From NCBI RefSeq assembly GCF_003324525.1, contig NZ_QGDC01000007.1:124001-188000 (forward strand): a stretch of DNA of 64,000 nt, read 5' to 3'. The notes under the pieces were generated by a model. The model worked only from the letters and a program-made list of their open reading frames with translations, ran no database searches and was not told the origin of the DNA. The position numbers and the translations under genes were made by a program. Position 1 is the first letter of the stretch, and the number at the start of each line of letters is the position of its first letter. Source of the stretch: Mucilaginibacter hurinus. GTDB lineage: Bacteria; Bacteroidota; Bacteroidia; Sphingobacteriales; Sphingobacteriaceae. This document shows, in pieces, positions 45,686 to 55,061 of the stretch.

Positions 45686-46927
45686 TTATCTCAACTTTAA
45701 TGTTATTACTGATATGATGGCCAGCATAATACAAATGATCCAAAATCGTGTTACAATCTTTGCCTCGTGGTAGCCTTTTTTTTGATAGTGGTGATGTAAA
45801 GGCGACATCAGGAATATCCTGCGGCCTTCACCAAATCTTCTTTTGGTATACTTAAAGTACGACACCTGCATAATAACCGACATGTTTTCCATCAAAAACA
45901 CGCCGCACAGTACCGGTAACATAAGTTCCTTACGTATCATTATAGCAAAAACGGCAATAATGCCGCCTATAGCCAGGCTTCCGGTATCACCCATGAACAC
46001 CTGTGCCGGGTAAGAGTTGTACCACAAAAAACCAACGCAGGCACCTACAAAAGCACCGGCAAAAATTACAAGTTCGCCTGAGTTGGGTATGTACATTATA
46101 TTAAGGTAGTCCGCAATAAGTGTGTTACCTGATACGTAGGCGAGGATAGCCAGGGTAACCCCGATAATGGCAGATGTACCTGTTGCCAAACCGTCAATGC
46201 CATCAGTTATATTGGCGCCGTTTGATACCGCGGTAATTATCAGGATTACAAAAAGCAGGAAAACTACCAAAGCATACTGCTGGTAGCCTTCGCCTGTAAA
46301 TTTTAGTACTTTACTGTAATCAAACTCATTGTTTTTGTAAAATGGTAAAGTTGTTATGGTTGATTTAATGTCCTGGGTATAAACTGGCACATTGTCGCGC
46401 ATATGAAACTTTACCGGTACATCATATATTACCGGTAGCTTTACCTCCTGGCGGATAATAATGTTATCATTAAAATACATCGTCCAGCCAATAAACAGGG
46501 CTAAAGTTACCTGGCCGGTAATTTTAAACTTGCCTGCCAGCCCTTCTTTGTTCTTTTTAAATACTTTAATATAATCATCCAGAAAACCAATGCCGCCCAG
46601 CCAGATAGTAGTTACCAGCATCATTATAATATAGATGTTCTCGAGCTTGGCAAATAACATAGTAGGAACCACAATGCCGGTAATAATGATCAGACCCCCC
46701 ATTGTTGGCGTGCCCGATTTTTGCATCTGTCCTTCAAGCCCTAAGTTGCGTACAGTTTCGCCCACTTGTTTATAGCGCAAAAAGTCGATAAGCCGGCGGC
46801 CATAAACAGTGGTTATAATAAGCGACGTAATTACCGACATCGCCATCCTGAACGTAATGTATTGAAACACGCCGGCACCGGGTATGTGGTAATTTTTGTC
46901 TAAATACTCAAATAAGTAGTATAACAT
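45686..46927 (-). CDS. mraY: Phospho-N-acetylmuramoyl-pentapeptide-transferase
   Basis: 413 residues and about ten membrane helices. Makes lipid I from UDP-MurNAc-pentapeptide and undecaprenyl phosphate. Conserved [15 protein letters not shown], the aspartate pair in [43 protein letters not shown] and [12 protein letters not shown], and a C-terminal [20 protein letters not shown] with the three-histidine motif. About 50 residues longer than E. coli MraY, through a loop around residues 175-215. Its ATG overlaps the murE stop by one base (TAATG). Confidence 0.97.
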   Translation of the reverse strand: MLYYLFEYLDKNYHIPGAGVFQYITFRMAMSVITSLIITTVYGRRLIDFLRYKQVGETVRNLGLEGQMQKSGTPTMGGLIIITGIVVPTMLFAKLENIYIIMMLVTTIWLGGIGFLDDYIKVFKKNKEGLAGKFKITGQVTLALFIGWTMYFNDNIIIRQEVKLPVIYDVPVKFHMRDNVPVYTQDIKSTITTLPFYKNNEFDYSKVLKFTGEGYQQYALVVFLLFVILIITAVSNGANITDGIDGLATGTSAIIGVTLAILAYVSGNTLIADYLNIMYIPNSGELVIFAGAFVGACVGFLWYNSYPAQVFMGDTGSLAIGGIIAVFAIMIRKELMLPVLCGVFLMENMSVIMQVSYFKYTKRRFGEGRRIFLMSPLHHHYQKKGYHEAKIVTRFWIICIMLAIISVITLKLR

Positions 46928-48387
46928 TAGCTTATTTGTTTAAACTGTTCAAGCAACTCTTCCATGTCGTCAAAATGGCTTTTTACGCCGTTTATCTCCT
47001 GGTATTTTTCATGTCCTTTGCCGGCAAGCAATATAATATCGCCCGGCTGCGCTAAGTGGCAAGCGGTTTTAATGGCCTCGCGGCGATCGGTGATGCTTAA
47101 AACGTTTCTCTTGAACGCGGCATCAACACCGTCTTTCATATCCTCAATAATTTTTGCAGGGTCTTCGCTGCGCGGATTATCTGAGGTTAATATCACTTTG
47201 TCGCTCCACTCACAGGCTACCTTAGCCATAGCCGGGCGCTTGGTTTTGTCCCTGTCGCCGCCGCAGCCTATTACGGTAATTACTTTCTCATTGCCTTTAC
47301 GTATGTTATGTATTGTGCTCAATACGTTTTGCACGGCATCGGGCGTATGCGCGTAATCCACTATTCCTATTACTTTATTTGGGGCATGGATGTAAGCGAA
47401 TCGCCCTTCGGCGCCGGTAAGTTTACTCAGGCTGGTAAGTACTTTGGCCTTATCCTGGTCAAGCAGCATAGCTGCCGCGTACACGGCAAGCAGGTTATAG
47501 GCATTAAATGAGCCCACCATCCTAAACCAAACCTCCTCATTATCTATATTGAGCAATAAGCCGCTAAACTGGTTTTCCAAGATCCTTGCACGATAATCGG
47601 CCATGCTTTTTAGCCCGTACGACTTTTTATGTGCCCTGGTGTTTTGAAGCATTACATTGCCGTTCCTGTCATCAATGTTTGTAAGTGCAAATGCACTTAC
47701 CGGCAGCGCATCAAAAAAGGCCTTTTTAGCGTCGCGGTAAACATCAAAGGTTTTATGATAATCTAAGTGGTCATGCGTGAGATTGGTAAATATGCCGCCT
47801 GAAAATTGCAGGCTTTTTACGCGTTGTTGCGAAATGGCATGTGAGCTAACCTCCATAAAGCAGTAGTCGCAGCCCTGGTTAACCATATCATTTAACAGTT
47901 CATTCAGCGCTACTGGATCAGGCGTGGTATGGGTTGATGGTATTATCCTGCCGTTTATTTGATTATCAACGGTGGATAATAAGCCGCACTTGTATCCCAT
48001 ATCCCTGAATAACTGGTAAAGTAGCGTGGCAACAGTGGTTTTGCCGTTGGTCCCGGTCACGCCAACCAGTTTAAGTTTTGCTGAAGGGTTGCCGTAAAAA
48101 TTAGCAGCCGCAATGCCCAGGGCTATAGCCGAGTCTGCTACCATCAGTACATCAAATTCGCCGGTAACATGCCCGGGTAATTCTTCGCAAATGATGGCAG
48201 AAGCGCCTTGTTGAATAGCCTGTTGGATATAATCATGCCCGTCAACCTGTGTGCCTTTTACGGCCACAAACAACGAGCCCGGTATTGCCTTACGCGAGTC
48301 AAAAACTACTGCTGTGATTTCCACATCAGCACTTCCCTGCAACTCGGTAAAGGCCAACCCCTCAATTATATCGCTTAAGTATCTCAT
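46927..48387 (-). CDS. murE: UDP-N-acetylmuramoyl-tripeptide synthetase, meso-DAP type
   Basis: 486 residues. Adds meso-diaminopimelate to the peptide stem. [20 protein letters not shown] is the ATP loop; [14 protein letters not shown] and [15 protein letters not shown] bind UMAG; the residue-selecting motif reads DNPRSEDP near residue 405, the DNPR sequence characteristic of meso-DAP-adding enzymes (lysine enzymes differ here). This fits dapA in the window. Start overlaps the ftsI stop by four bases. Confidence 0.97.
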   Translation of the reverse strand: MRYLSDIIEGLAFTELQGSADVEITAVVFDSRKAIPGSLFVAVKGTQVDGHDYIQQAIQQGASAIICEELPGHVTGEFDVLMVADSAIALGIAAANFYGNPSAKLKLVGVTGTNGKTTVATLLYQLFRDMGYKCGLLSTVDNQINGRIIPSTHTTPDPVALNELLNDMVNQGCDYCFMEVSSHAISQQRVKSLQFSGGIFTNLTHDHLDYHKTFDVYRDAKKAFFDALPVSAFALTNIDDRNGNVMLQNTRAHKKSYGLKSMADYRARILENQFSGLLLNIDNEEVWFRMVGSFNAYNLLAVYAAAMLLDQDKAKVLTSLSKLTGAEGRFAYIHAPNKVIGIVDYAHTPDAVQNVLSTIHNIRKGNEKVITVIGCGGDRDKTKRPAMAKVACEWSDKVILTSDNPRSEDPAKIIEDMKDGVDAAFKRNVLSITDRREAIKTACHLAQPGDIILLAGKGHEKYQEINGVKSHFDDMEELLEQFKQIS

Positions 48388-50486
48388 TGCAGTTGTAAAA
48401 TAATTTTTGAGCCTTTAGGGATTACGCTTCCGCCCGTTACCGATTGATTTTTTACTATGCCGCTGCCTCTTACAGCAACTTTGTAGCCGGAATTACCCAT
48501 AGCAAATAAGGCATCGCTAAGGCCCATGCCTATTACCGACGGCACCGCGCCCTTTTTGTACTTAGTATCTTCAAAAGCTATACCGCTGCTGGTATCTACG
48601 CCATGGTCAATAGCTGTATTTGATGCATATAGCGGTTTAACACCGAGTTTTTTGTACACATGTTTCAGTGCTCTTAAATTGCCCTGTTTTACACTTGGCA
48701 GGGTAGTGTTGCCCACCAGGTGGGTAACGGGCTGTTCCTGGTTTATCTTCATATCACTGGAGTAAACCTTATCGGCAATTTCCCTGAATACCGGGCCCGC
48801 TACCAATGCACCGTAATAGCCATTTTTGGGGTCGTTTATCACTACTATGAGTGAGTACTTGGGTTTATCTGCCGGAAAGTAACCACAAAAAGATGCCTGG
48901 TATTGCTTGTTAGCCTTATAACCCCTGTTAGCATCTGCTACCTGTGCGGTGCCTGTTTTACCGGCAATGCGGTATAGCGGATTGTAAATGATGTTTTTAC
49001 CCGTACCTTCGCTTACCACCCCTTCCAGCATCTCCTGCATTTTCTTCAGTGTTACATCTGAGCACATCTTAGGGTTGATAACACGGGCCTGAAAACGTTC
49101 TACTGTGTTGCCCAGCCTGCGTATCTCACGAACAAAAATGGGCGATACGTATTTGCCGTTATTTGCTATAGCATTGTAAAACGACAGCATTTTTAACGGG
49201 GTAAGCTGCATTTCATATCCATATGCCATTTGTGGCAAAGTCATGTTTTTGTTCCAACTGCGGTTGTTGGGGTTTTTAACCACCGGCTGCGCCTCGCCCG
49301 GAATTTGCAAACCCAGTTTTTCGTTTAAATGCCACCTGTATAAGTGATCGGTAAATTGTTTTTGATTTTCACGGTAATTGGTATTCACCAGGTAGGCTAT
49401 AGCCGCGTTTGATGATTCCTGGAATGCTTTTTTTACCGATACCCGACCAATGCTGCCGTGGCTGTCCTTAATAATGTGACCCGGAATTGGATAGTTGCCC
49501 GTATTTACCATGGTGTTGGTATCCACCTTGTTATCCTCTAGCAGCGCCATATACGAGGCTACTTTAAAAGTTGAGCCGGGATCCTGGTTGCCTGCAATAG
49601 CGTAGTTAAATTTCTCTTTATATACGCCTTCTTCTACCTTGCTGAAGTTTGCAACCGCGCGTACCTCGCCGGTAGCAACCTCCATAAGTATTACCGCGCC
49701 ATGGTCGGCATTGCTTTTTATCAGTTGTTTTTCAAGCGCGCCTTGGGCAAGTGCCTGAAAATTAATATCAATGGTCGAAATAATATCTGCGCCTTCTTTG
49801 GGTGCTACATCGTACTCGTCACTCACGGGCATCCAGGTGCCACCTGCTATACGGTGCATCAGGCGTCGGCCGGTTTCTCCGTTTATATAGCTGGCGTAGG
49901 CGCCCTCAAGACCTACAGGGTTTTGTACATTTTCGTTTTTATAACCTATAGTACGTGCCGCCAGCGATTGGAAAGGCATAATGCGTTTGTTTTTTTGCAC
50001 GGCTATTAAACCACCTTTATACTTTCCAAGGTTAAATATGGCAAACTTGCGTACTTTTTTAAGCTGCTGGTAGGTTACTTTACGTTTTAACAAAAAGTAG
50101 CGCGATTTCTCTTTTCGCTCTTCACGCAAAATGCGTGAGTACTGCCGGGCCGACTTATCACCAAAAAAACCCGAAAGCTGGTTGGCCAGTGAGTCAACTT
50201 TTTCGTAAAAAATATGGTCGTCTTCTATGCCGCCGGCCATCATATCAACCCGCAGTTCATACTCCGGTACCGAGGTAGCCAGCAGGCTGCCGTCAACAGA
50301 AAAAATGTTGCCACGCCCTGCCTCTACATCCATATAACGCATAGATAGGCTGTCGGCCATGGAGCGCCACTTTTTGCCTTGCACAAACTGCACGCGGCAA
50401 AGCTGTACCACAACGGCGGCAGCAAACAGCAGGATCAACCCGAATGCAAGGTAAACCCTAAGCAATATGTTAGTCCTAATTCCCAT
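48384..50486 (-). CDS. ftsI: Division-specific transpeptidase FtsI (PBP3) with C-terminal PASTA domain
   Basis: 700 residues, longer than E. coli FtsI (588). N-terminal membrane helix (about 10-28), a pedestal domain (about 50-230) including GRGNIFSVDGSLLATS, and the transpeptidase with Ser305-x-x-Lys308 (DPGSTFKVA), SSN at 358-360 and KTGTA at 510-514. From about 645 a PASTA domain follows (GAVPSVIGMGLSDALFAMGN to the end), as in SpoVD/PBP2x-type proteins. It cross-links septal peptidoglycan together with FtsW. The 11-bp overlap with ftsL and 4-bp overlap with murE indicate tight coupling. Confidence 0.96.
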   Translation of the reverse strand: MGIRTNILLRVYLAFGLILLFAAAVVVQLCRVQFVQGKKWRSMADSLSMRYMDVEAGRGNIFSVDGSLLATSVPEYELRVDMMAGGIEDDHIFYEKVDSLANQLSGFFGDKSARQYSRILREERKEKSRYFLLKRKVTYQQLKKVRKFAIFNLGKYKGGLIAVQKNKRIMPFQSLAARTIGYKNENVQNPVGLEGAYASYINGETGRRLMHRIAGGTWMPVSDEYDVAPKEGADIISTIDINFQALAQGALEKQLIKSNADHGAVILMEVATGEVRAVANFSKVEEGVYKEKFNYAIAGNQDPGSTFKVASYMALLEDNKVDTNTMVNTGNYPIPGHIIKDSHGSIGRVSVKKAFQESSNAAIAYLVNTNYRENQKQFTDHLYRWHLNEKLGLQIPGEAQPVVKNPNNRSWNKNMTLPQMAYGYEMQLTPLKMLSFYNAIANNGKYVSPIFVREIRRLGNTVERFQARVINPKMCSDVTLKKMQEMLEGVVSEGTGKNIIYNPLYRIAGKTGTAQVADANRGYKANKQYQASFCGYFPADKPKYSLIVVINDPKNGYYGALVAGPVFREIADKVYSSDMKINQEQPVTHLVGNTTLPSVKQGNLRALKHVYKKLGVKPLYASNTAIDHGVDTSSGIAFEDTKYKKGAVPSVIGMGLSDALFAMGNSGYKVAVRGSGIVKNQSVTGGSVIPKGSKIILQLQ

Positions 50487-50889
50487 TGTTAACCTCCTTA
50501 ACTGTTATTTTTAGGGGCGGCGCAACCGGCTGGTGTATACCCAGCGTATCAGTGCGTTTGGCTACTTCAGATATAGTGCTTTTATAGGCCAGTTCGGCCT
50601 TGGCTGATTTAAAGTCCCACGTAAGTTCTTTCACTTCCTTGCTTACTTTATCAATTTCACGCAGGTTTTTTTCGGCCATGTGCCGGTTTGCAATGTATAG
50701 CATGCATAAAAAGGCAACATATAACACAAAAGGGAGTGCGTTGGTGGCTTCTTCGGTAGTTACAAACCCCTTGCTAAAAAACTGGGTTATAAAGTTGTCA
50801 GGAATTTCCCTCACGCGTGGCTTTTCCTCAACTATAAGCTCTTTTTCAGCTTCCTCTTCCTGAATTTCTGTACGTAAACGGTTCGTCAT
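50476..50889 (-). CDS. FtsL-like division membrane protein
   Basis: 137 residues. N-terminal Glu/Lys-rich cytoplasmic region of about 45 residues, one membrane helix (ALPFVLYVAFLCMLYIAN), then a short coiled-coil periplasmic region (LREIDKVSKEVKELTWDFKSAKAELAYKS) and a variable end. Position between rsmH and ftsI plus topology identify it as the FtsL analogue of the Bacteroidota dcw cluster; sequence identity to E. coli FtsL is not visible. Overlaps rsmH by four bases and ftsI by eleven. Confidence 0.85.
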   Translation of the reverse strand: MTNRLRTEIQEEEAEKELIVEEKPRVREIPDNFITQFFSKGFVTTEEATNALPFVLYVAFLCMLYIANRHMAEKNLREIDKVSKEVKELTWDFKSAKAELAYKSTISEVAKRTDTLGIHQPVAPPLKITVKEVNNGN

Positions 50890-51788
50890 TTTTTTACAGC
50901 TATTCTAAGTTTCGCACTTCGTGCGCGGTTATTTTCGTTTATCTCTTCATTTGTTGCTGTTATCGCACCGCGGCTCACAGCATCAAGCGGCTTTTGGTCA
51001 TTACCGTAAAAATCTTTCTCCACTTCACCGCTGAATTTGCCTTTCGCGATGAAGTTTTTTACCAGCCGGTCTTCAAGTGAGTGGTATGACATTACCACTA
51101 AACGCCCGCCCGTGGCCAGCACATCGGCAGATTGTATCAAAAAATCCTTAAGCGCTTCCAGTTCCTGGTTTACTTCGATGCGAAGCGCCTGGAATACCTG
51201 CGCCAGGTATTTGTTTTCTTTCCCTTTAGGAATTAAGTTAACGATAGCATTTTTCAGATCGGCAACAGTTGCTAAGGGCGTATTAAGCCTGGCTGTAACA
51301 ATTGTTTTGGCAAGCGACTTTGCATTTTGTATCTCGCCATAAATGCCGAAAATTCGATGTAACTCGGATTCGGTATAATTATTTACTACATCCTTTGCGC
51401 TCAGATCGCCATTCTGGTTCATACGCATATCCAGTTCGGCATCAAACCTTATACTGAAACCGCGCTCGGCCTGGTCAAACTGGTATGATGATACTCCCAA
51501 ATCGGCCAATATTCCGTTTACTGGTAAGGCATTATGCAAGCGGCAAAAGTTTTTCAGGTAACGGAAATTTTGATCCACGAAGATGAAACGTTCATCGTCA
51601 GGTATATTTTGCTGCGCATCGGCATCCTGGTCAAACGCCAGCAGGCGGCCGTTTTTGCCCAAGTGTTTTAATATTTCGCGTGAGTGTCCGCCGCCGCCAA
51701 AAGTTACATCAACATAAGTGCCGGCCGGATCAATGTCCAGCGCGTTGATACATTCATGAAGCATTACAGGCGTATGGTAGTTACTCAT
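50886..51788 (-). CDS. rsmH: 16S rRNA (cytosine1402-N4)-methyltransferase
   Basis: 300 residues from ATG 51788 (MSNYHTPVMLHECINAL). Methylates C1402 in the ribosomal P site; SAM binding by YVDVTFGGGGHSREILKHL, GRLLAFDQDADAQ, GILADLGVSSYQFDQAERGFSIRFDAELDMRM and the C-terminal VMSYHSLEDRLVKNFI. The start overlaps the mraZ stop by eight bases, with a GGAGG seven bases upstream in the mraZ end. Formerly mraW. Confidence 0.96.
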   Translation of the reverse strand: MSNYHTPVMLHECINALDIDPAGTYVDVTFGGGGHSREILKHLGKNGRLLAFDQDADAQQNIPDDERFIFVDQNFRYLKNFCRLHNALPVNGILADLGVSSYQFDQAERGFSIRFDAELDMRMNQNGDLSAKDVVNNYTESELHRIFGIYGEIQNAKSLAKTIVTARLNTPLATVADLKNAIVNLIPKGKENKYLAQVFQALRIEVNQELEALKDFLIQSADVLATGGRLVVMSYHSLEDRLVKNFIAKGKFSGEVEKDFYGNDQKPLDAVSRGAITATNEEINENNRARSAKLRIAVKK

Positions 51789-52245
51789 CGTCACCTCCTT
51801 CAATGATATGCGACAGTTGCTGCGCCAGGTCGGCCATGTTTGTTGGCGTTTCGTTCATCATTTTATTGTAGGTGGTAGTGTTCCAGGCCTCAATACGGGT
51901 GAACAGGCAGGTAAGGGTCATTTCGTTAGTAATGCCCGCATACTCCAATAGTTGTTTGGGGAAAAGGACGCGGCCCGCACCATCCAGTTTCAGGGGAGTG
52001 GCGCCGCGTGTTAATAGCCGCAGGAATGTGCGGCTTTTCTCGTCGTATTCACTAAGTTTGCTAAGTTTTTTAACTTTTTTGTCCCACTCAGCCTTAGGAT
52101 ATATGTTTAATTGTTTTTCAAAACCGCATAGTGCGATAAGTCCGTCATCCTTCACACCAGGAAGCTGCTGCACCAGGTCAGAGGGCACCAGCAGGCGGCC
52201 TTTGGTATCCAGTTTACATACATATTCTCCTATTAATTGTGACAT
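51781..52245 (-). CDS. mraZ: Transcriptional regulator MraZ
   Basis: 154 residues from ATG 52245 (MSQLIGEYVCKLDTKGRLLV). The frame is open 51 bases further upstream but that part runs into the operator. MraZ is a ring-forming DNA-binding protein with two SpoVT/AbrB-like halves: the first at GEYVCKLDTKGRLLVPSDL, the second at LLTRGATPLKLDGAGRVLFPKQLLEYAG, each carrying the DxxGR signature (DTKGR, DGAGR). It heads the dcw cluster and is expected to bind the repeats at 52293-52316 and control its own operon. Confidence 0.96.
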   Translation of the reverse strand: MSQLIGEYVCKLDTKGRLLVPSDLVQQLPGVKDDGLIALCGFEKQLNIYPKAEWDKKVKKLSKLSEYDEKSRTFLRLLTRGATPLKLDGAGRVLFPKQLLEYAGITNEMTLTCLFTRIEAWNTTTYNKMMNETPTNMADLAQQLSHIIEGGDDE

Positions 52246-52292
52246 TTTCGGACTTCCGGTAATCTTTGTAACGTAAAAGTAAATTACTTTTA

Positions 52293-52316
52293 CCACTTTA
52301 TACCACTTTTACCCAC
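52293..52316 (-). promoter_or_regulatory. Likely MraZ operator: three GTGG repeats with 10-bp period
   Basis: On the minus strand GTGGGTAAAA-GTGGTATAAA-GTGGTAAAAG: the GTGG core occurs at 52316-52313, 52306-52303 and 52296-52293, exactly ten bases apart. MraZ is known to bind TGGGN repeats spaced five bases, the same ten-base periodicity. It lies about 50 bp upstream of the mraZ ATG. Confidence 0.8.
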
Positions 52317-52363
52317 CAAAAGTTTTCAACATTTTTTTTGGCCGGGACCGATTTGCTTTTTGA

Positions 52364-52413
52364 GGACGAAAAAACGCTGTTTTTGAGTGGGTTATGGCGT
52401 TTTTTGACGACGA
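52364..52413 (-). terminator. Hairpin between the lipoprotein genes and mraZ
   Basis: CGAAAAAACGC (left) and GCGTTTTTTGACG (right) pair over 11 bp around a 20-base loop. Plausibly terminates the lipoprotein transcript before mraZ. Nothing else is evident in the 295-bp gap apart from the operator. Confidence 0.4.
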
Positions 52414-52540
52414 AGGAAAATATCAGTGTTACTCTGAAACGCTACGAGGGCAGGCAGAAATTTAAGGTGTTAAAAAATGAAATTTGACGGATTTTAGCAC
52501 TTTCCAGGTTCCATTTTTACGCGAGTGGGAAAAATGATTA

Positions 52541-52984
52541 TCAATTTACCATTATCTCTTCCGGACCGGCTACCCGGGCTACGTGGCAGGCGCACTCGCC
52601 ACCCGAAACCTTGATGACGGCCTTAAGTTTTTTATTGCTGGCACTGTCAATAGCTGTAACCTCTATATTATCTCCGGCTTCCGACAGCTTTTTCAGGTCG
52701 CTGTCGTCAGCTACAGCAAAATAGTTGCCATACACACTGTCATTGTCTTTGTGGGTAATATCCTGATTGGTGCGCAGGTTTACTGCCCTATAATCTTTTA
52801 CCGCCGCAGGGTTTCCGCTGCTATTCACAAATTTAACCGGCACGCTGGCAAACATCATCGTGCATACTTTATCGGGACACGGGCCGGATTGAGCTTGCTG
52901 GTCTTGTTGTGATTGTGTTTTCTGGGCAGTATCGCAGGAGTTTAGTAAAACAACCAGCAGGGGGGTATAAAGTAGCTTCTTCAT
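52541..52984 (-). CDS. Tandem CACH lipoprotein 1
   Basis: 147 residues. Signal peptide with lipobox (LLVVLLNSC, Cys17), then a Gln/Ser-rich linker and a beta-rich domain containing CPDKVCTMMFASVPVKFV near 38-53, DYRAVNLRTNQDI, KKLSEAGDNIEV and a final GGECACHVARVAGPEEI. Cysteines at CxxxxC and CAC plus the histidine form a possible metal site or disulfides. Paralogue of the next two genes. Third in the transcribed order, 77 bp after its neighbour. Family and function not recognised. Confidence 0.8.
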   Translation of the reverse strand: MKKLLYTPLLVVLLNSCDTAQKTQSQQDQQAQSGPCPDKVCTMMFASVPVKFVNSSGNPAAVKDYRAVNLRTNQDITHKDNDSVYGNYFAVADDSDLKKLSEAGDNIEVTAIDSASNKKLKAVIKVSGGECACHVARVAGPEEIMVN

Positions 52985-53061
52985 GGCAGCAGTTTTAAAG
53001 TAAGCCCCCGGGGCTCACCCGAAGACTTACAACAATTAAACACGACTACTGAAGATAGGTT

Positions 53062-53481
53062 TTAGTCGAATTGTATTTGATCGGGGCCGGATATTTTCTC
53101 TACATGGCAGGCACATTTGCCGCCTTTTACCTTTACAACGGCTGTTTTGGTTTGGCCTGTACCTGGATTTGTGCCTGAAATTTTGATGTCGTCGCCGGCT
53201 TCGGATAATTTTTTCGTCCAACCGTCGTCAACCACAAAATACACGCCTGCGATAGTATTAGAAATGGCTGCAGATGCGGTTCTGATGGTGTCGCCGGTAC
53301 GCTGGTTTACCGCACTGTATTTGTTAACAGCTATACCTTCGCCATGTTTATCAGCAAATTTTATAGTTACCGAAGCGAAGTTTTCAGTGCAGATAACATC
53401 TGCGCACTTCCGCGTACGTACAGGATCTTTGCTGCATGAAGCAAATAAGACCACGGCTAAAAAAATAATTACCTTATTCAC
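53062..53481 (-). CDS. Tandem CACH lipoprotein 2
   Basis: 139 residues. Lipobox VVLFASC (Cys16), CADVICTENFASVTIKF, a KYSAVNQRTGDTI segment, KKLSEAGDDIKISG and GGKCACHVEKISGPDQI at the C-terminus. Shares the same architecture as the flanking genes. Starts only nine bases after the stop of lipoprotein 3, so the two are co-transcribed. Envelope-anchored; function unknown. Confidence 0.8.
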   Translation of the reverse strand: MNKVIIFLAVVLFASCSKDPVRTRKCADVICTENFASVTIKFADKHGEGIAVNKYSAVNQRTGDTIRTASAAISNTIAGVYFVVDDGWTKKLSEAGDDIKISGTNPGTGQTKTAVVKVKGGKCACHVEKISGPDQIQFD

Positions 53482-53490
53482 TGTATGTTA

Positions 53491-53910
53491 TCAATTATCA
53501 AACCTAATCTCTTCGGGCCCGGAAAGTTTATTGATATGACATGCGCATCTACCGCCGGCTACTTTGAAAATAGCTGTCTTAGTTTCATTGGTCACGCTGT
53601 CTGTCCCGGTTACTTTAATGTCATCGCCGCTTTCTGGTAATGATTTGGTATAGCTGTCGCTAATTACTATGTATGTGCCCTTTTGTAACAACACGTGGGC
53701 ATTAGGCGGAAAATTGATAGTGTCTTTTGTGCGCTGATTAACGGCGCTGTAGTTTTTTACATTTATGCCTTCACCGTCCTTATTCAAAAACTTCACAGTT
53801 ACCATTCTAAAGTCCAATGTACAGGTTTTATTGCCACAATCCGAACTGTCTTTTTTGTTGCAGGCGGCAATAATCACTGCAAGTAACGTTACACTAAGCC
53901 ACTTTTTCAT
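53491..53910 (-). CDS. Tandem CACH lipoprotein 3 (first in transcribed order)
   Basis: 139 residues. Lipobox AVIIAAC (Cys17), then CGNKTCTLDFRMVTVKFLN, NYSAVNQRTKDTI, PESGDDIKVTG and GGRCACHINKLSGPEEIRFD. The YSAVNQRT and GGxCACH segments are near-identical to lipoprotein 2, implying recent duplication, while lipoprotein 1 is more diverged. Divergent from the GMD-like gene across about 140 bp. No enzymatic motif is recognised. Confidence 0.8.
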   Translation of the reverse strand: MKKWLSVTLLAVIIAACNKKDSSDCGNKTCTLDFRMVTVKFLNKDGEGINVKNYSAVNQRTKDTINFPPNAHVLLQKGTYIVISDSYTKSLPESGDDIKVTGTDSVTNETKTAIFKVAGGRCACHINKLSGPEEIRFDN

Positions 53911-54050
53911 TGCGTTATAATTGGGTTGTTTAATCTATACGGCAATGATTAGCAAAGTGCTACACAGTTTGCAAATTAATATCCATTATTAACTGAATAT
54001 TTTTATCATTGTTGTTTATACAAGCCCTTATAAACGCGAAACCATTGATG

Positions 54051-55010
54051 ATGAATAAAACTGCTCTGATTACCGGCATAACCGGTCAAGATGGTGCTTA
54101 CCTGTCGCAATTGCTGTTAAGAAAGGGTTACAAAGTAGTGGGCCTGGTGAGGAGCTATTCGCATGTGAATATCTGGGGGCTTGAATACCTGGGGCTGCAG
54201 AAAGATGTGGAGATTGTTGAATGTGATTTATCAGATCTTTCGCAGGTAATGTCAATAATAGCAGAGTACCGGCCCGACGAAATTTATAACCTTGCCGCCC
54301 AAAGTTCGGTTTCCTTATCCTTCAAGCAGCCAATTGGCACTATTCATTTTAACATTGTTTCCGTATTGAATATCCTTGAGGCTATACGCATGCTAAATAG
54401 CGCGTGCAAGTTTTACCAGGCATCAAGCAGCGAGATTTTCGGAGAGGCAATGTTGCCATTAACAGAAGGCTCCTATATTAACCCTATAAGCCCGTATAGT
54501 ATATCAAAGGCGTCGGCGCATTGGATTACCAAAAACTACCGTGAGTCATATGGCATATTTAGCTGCAGCGGGCTGCTGTTTAACCATGAATCATATTTAC
54601 GGAGCGATAATTTTTTTGTAAAAAAAGTAATTTTGCAAGCTATTGAAATAAGCGAGGGCCGGGCCGATACCTTAGAAGTTGGCAACGTTGATATAAAACG
54701 CGATTTTGGCTGGGCACCGCGCTATGTTGAGGCAATGTACCTGATGCTGCAGCAGGATGTTCCGGATGATTTTGTTATATGCTCGGGACAATCTGTTTCG
54801 TTGCGATCTGTAATTGATTACGTTTTCAATTATTTCAATCTCTCCGCGGATCGTGTAGTAATAAGCGAAAAACTTTTCAGGCCTACTGAAATACATGATA
54901 TATACGGTGATAATATTAAGGCAAAAACACAGTTAGGGTGGGAGTACCAATTATCGTTTTATGATGTATTGAAAATTTTGATTGAAGAAGAATTGGCAAA
55001 CAAAAAGTAA
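54051..55010 (+). CDS. GDP-mannose 4,6-dehydratase-like NAD(P)-dependent sugar epimerase/dehydratase
   Basis: 319 residues from ATG 54051 (MNKTALITGITGQDG); ATG 54048 and TTG 54009 are alternatives. Extended short-chain dehydrogenase: TALITGITGQDGAYLSQLLL nucleotide loop, the catalytic Ser and Glu in FYQASSSEIFGEAM, YxxxK in PYSISKAS, and GMD-type landmarks NHES, KRDFGWAPRYVEAM and FRPTEIHDIYGD. True Gmd proteins are about 350-370 residues; this one is shorter, so a related GDP- or other NDP-sugar substrate is possible. Makes 4-keto-6-deoxy sugars for envelope glycans by family. It is next to pgk with a shared terminator, and 3 kb from the glycosyltransferase gene. Confidence 0.82.
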   Translation: MNKTALITGITGQDGAYLSQLLLRKGYKVVGLVRSYSHVNIWGLEYLGLQKDVEIVECDLSDLSQVMSIIAEYRPDEIYNLAAQSSVSLSFKQPIGTIHFNIVSVLNILEAIRMLNSACKFYQASSSEIFGEAMLPLTEGSYINPISPYSISKASAHWITKNYRESYGIFSCSGLLFNHESYLRSDNFFVKKVILQAIEISEGRADTLEVGNVDIKRDFGWAPRYVEAMYLMLQQDVPDDFVICSGQSVSLRSVIDYVFNYFNLSADRVVISEKLFRPTEIHDIYGDNIKAKTQLGWEYQLSFYDVLKILIEEELANKK

Positions 55011-55013
55011 TTA

Positions 55014-55043
55014 ATAAAAAAGGCAGCCATTAGCTGCCCTTTA
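55014..55043. terminator. Bidirectional terminator between the GMD-like gene and pgk
   Basis: GGCAGC-CATTA-GCTGCC flanked by an A run on the left and CTTTATATT on the right. Serves both convergent genes. Confidence 0.85.
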
Positions 55044-55061
55044 TATTAAACCATGTAGAGG

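Noticed and set aside
52246..52296. N-terminal extension of mraZ (17 extra residues)
   Set aside because: The extension overlaps the putative MraZ operator and is unlike MraZ N-termini; the ATG at 52245 gives the family start.
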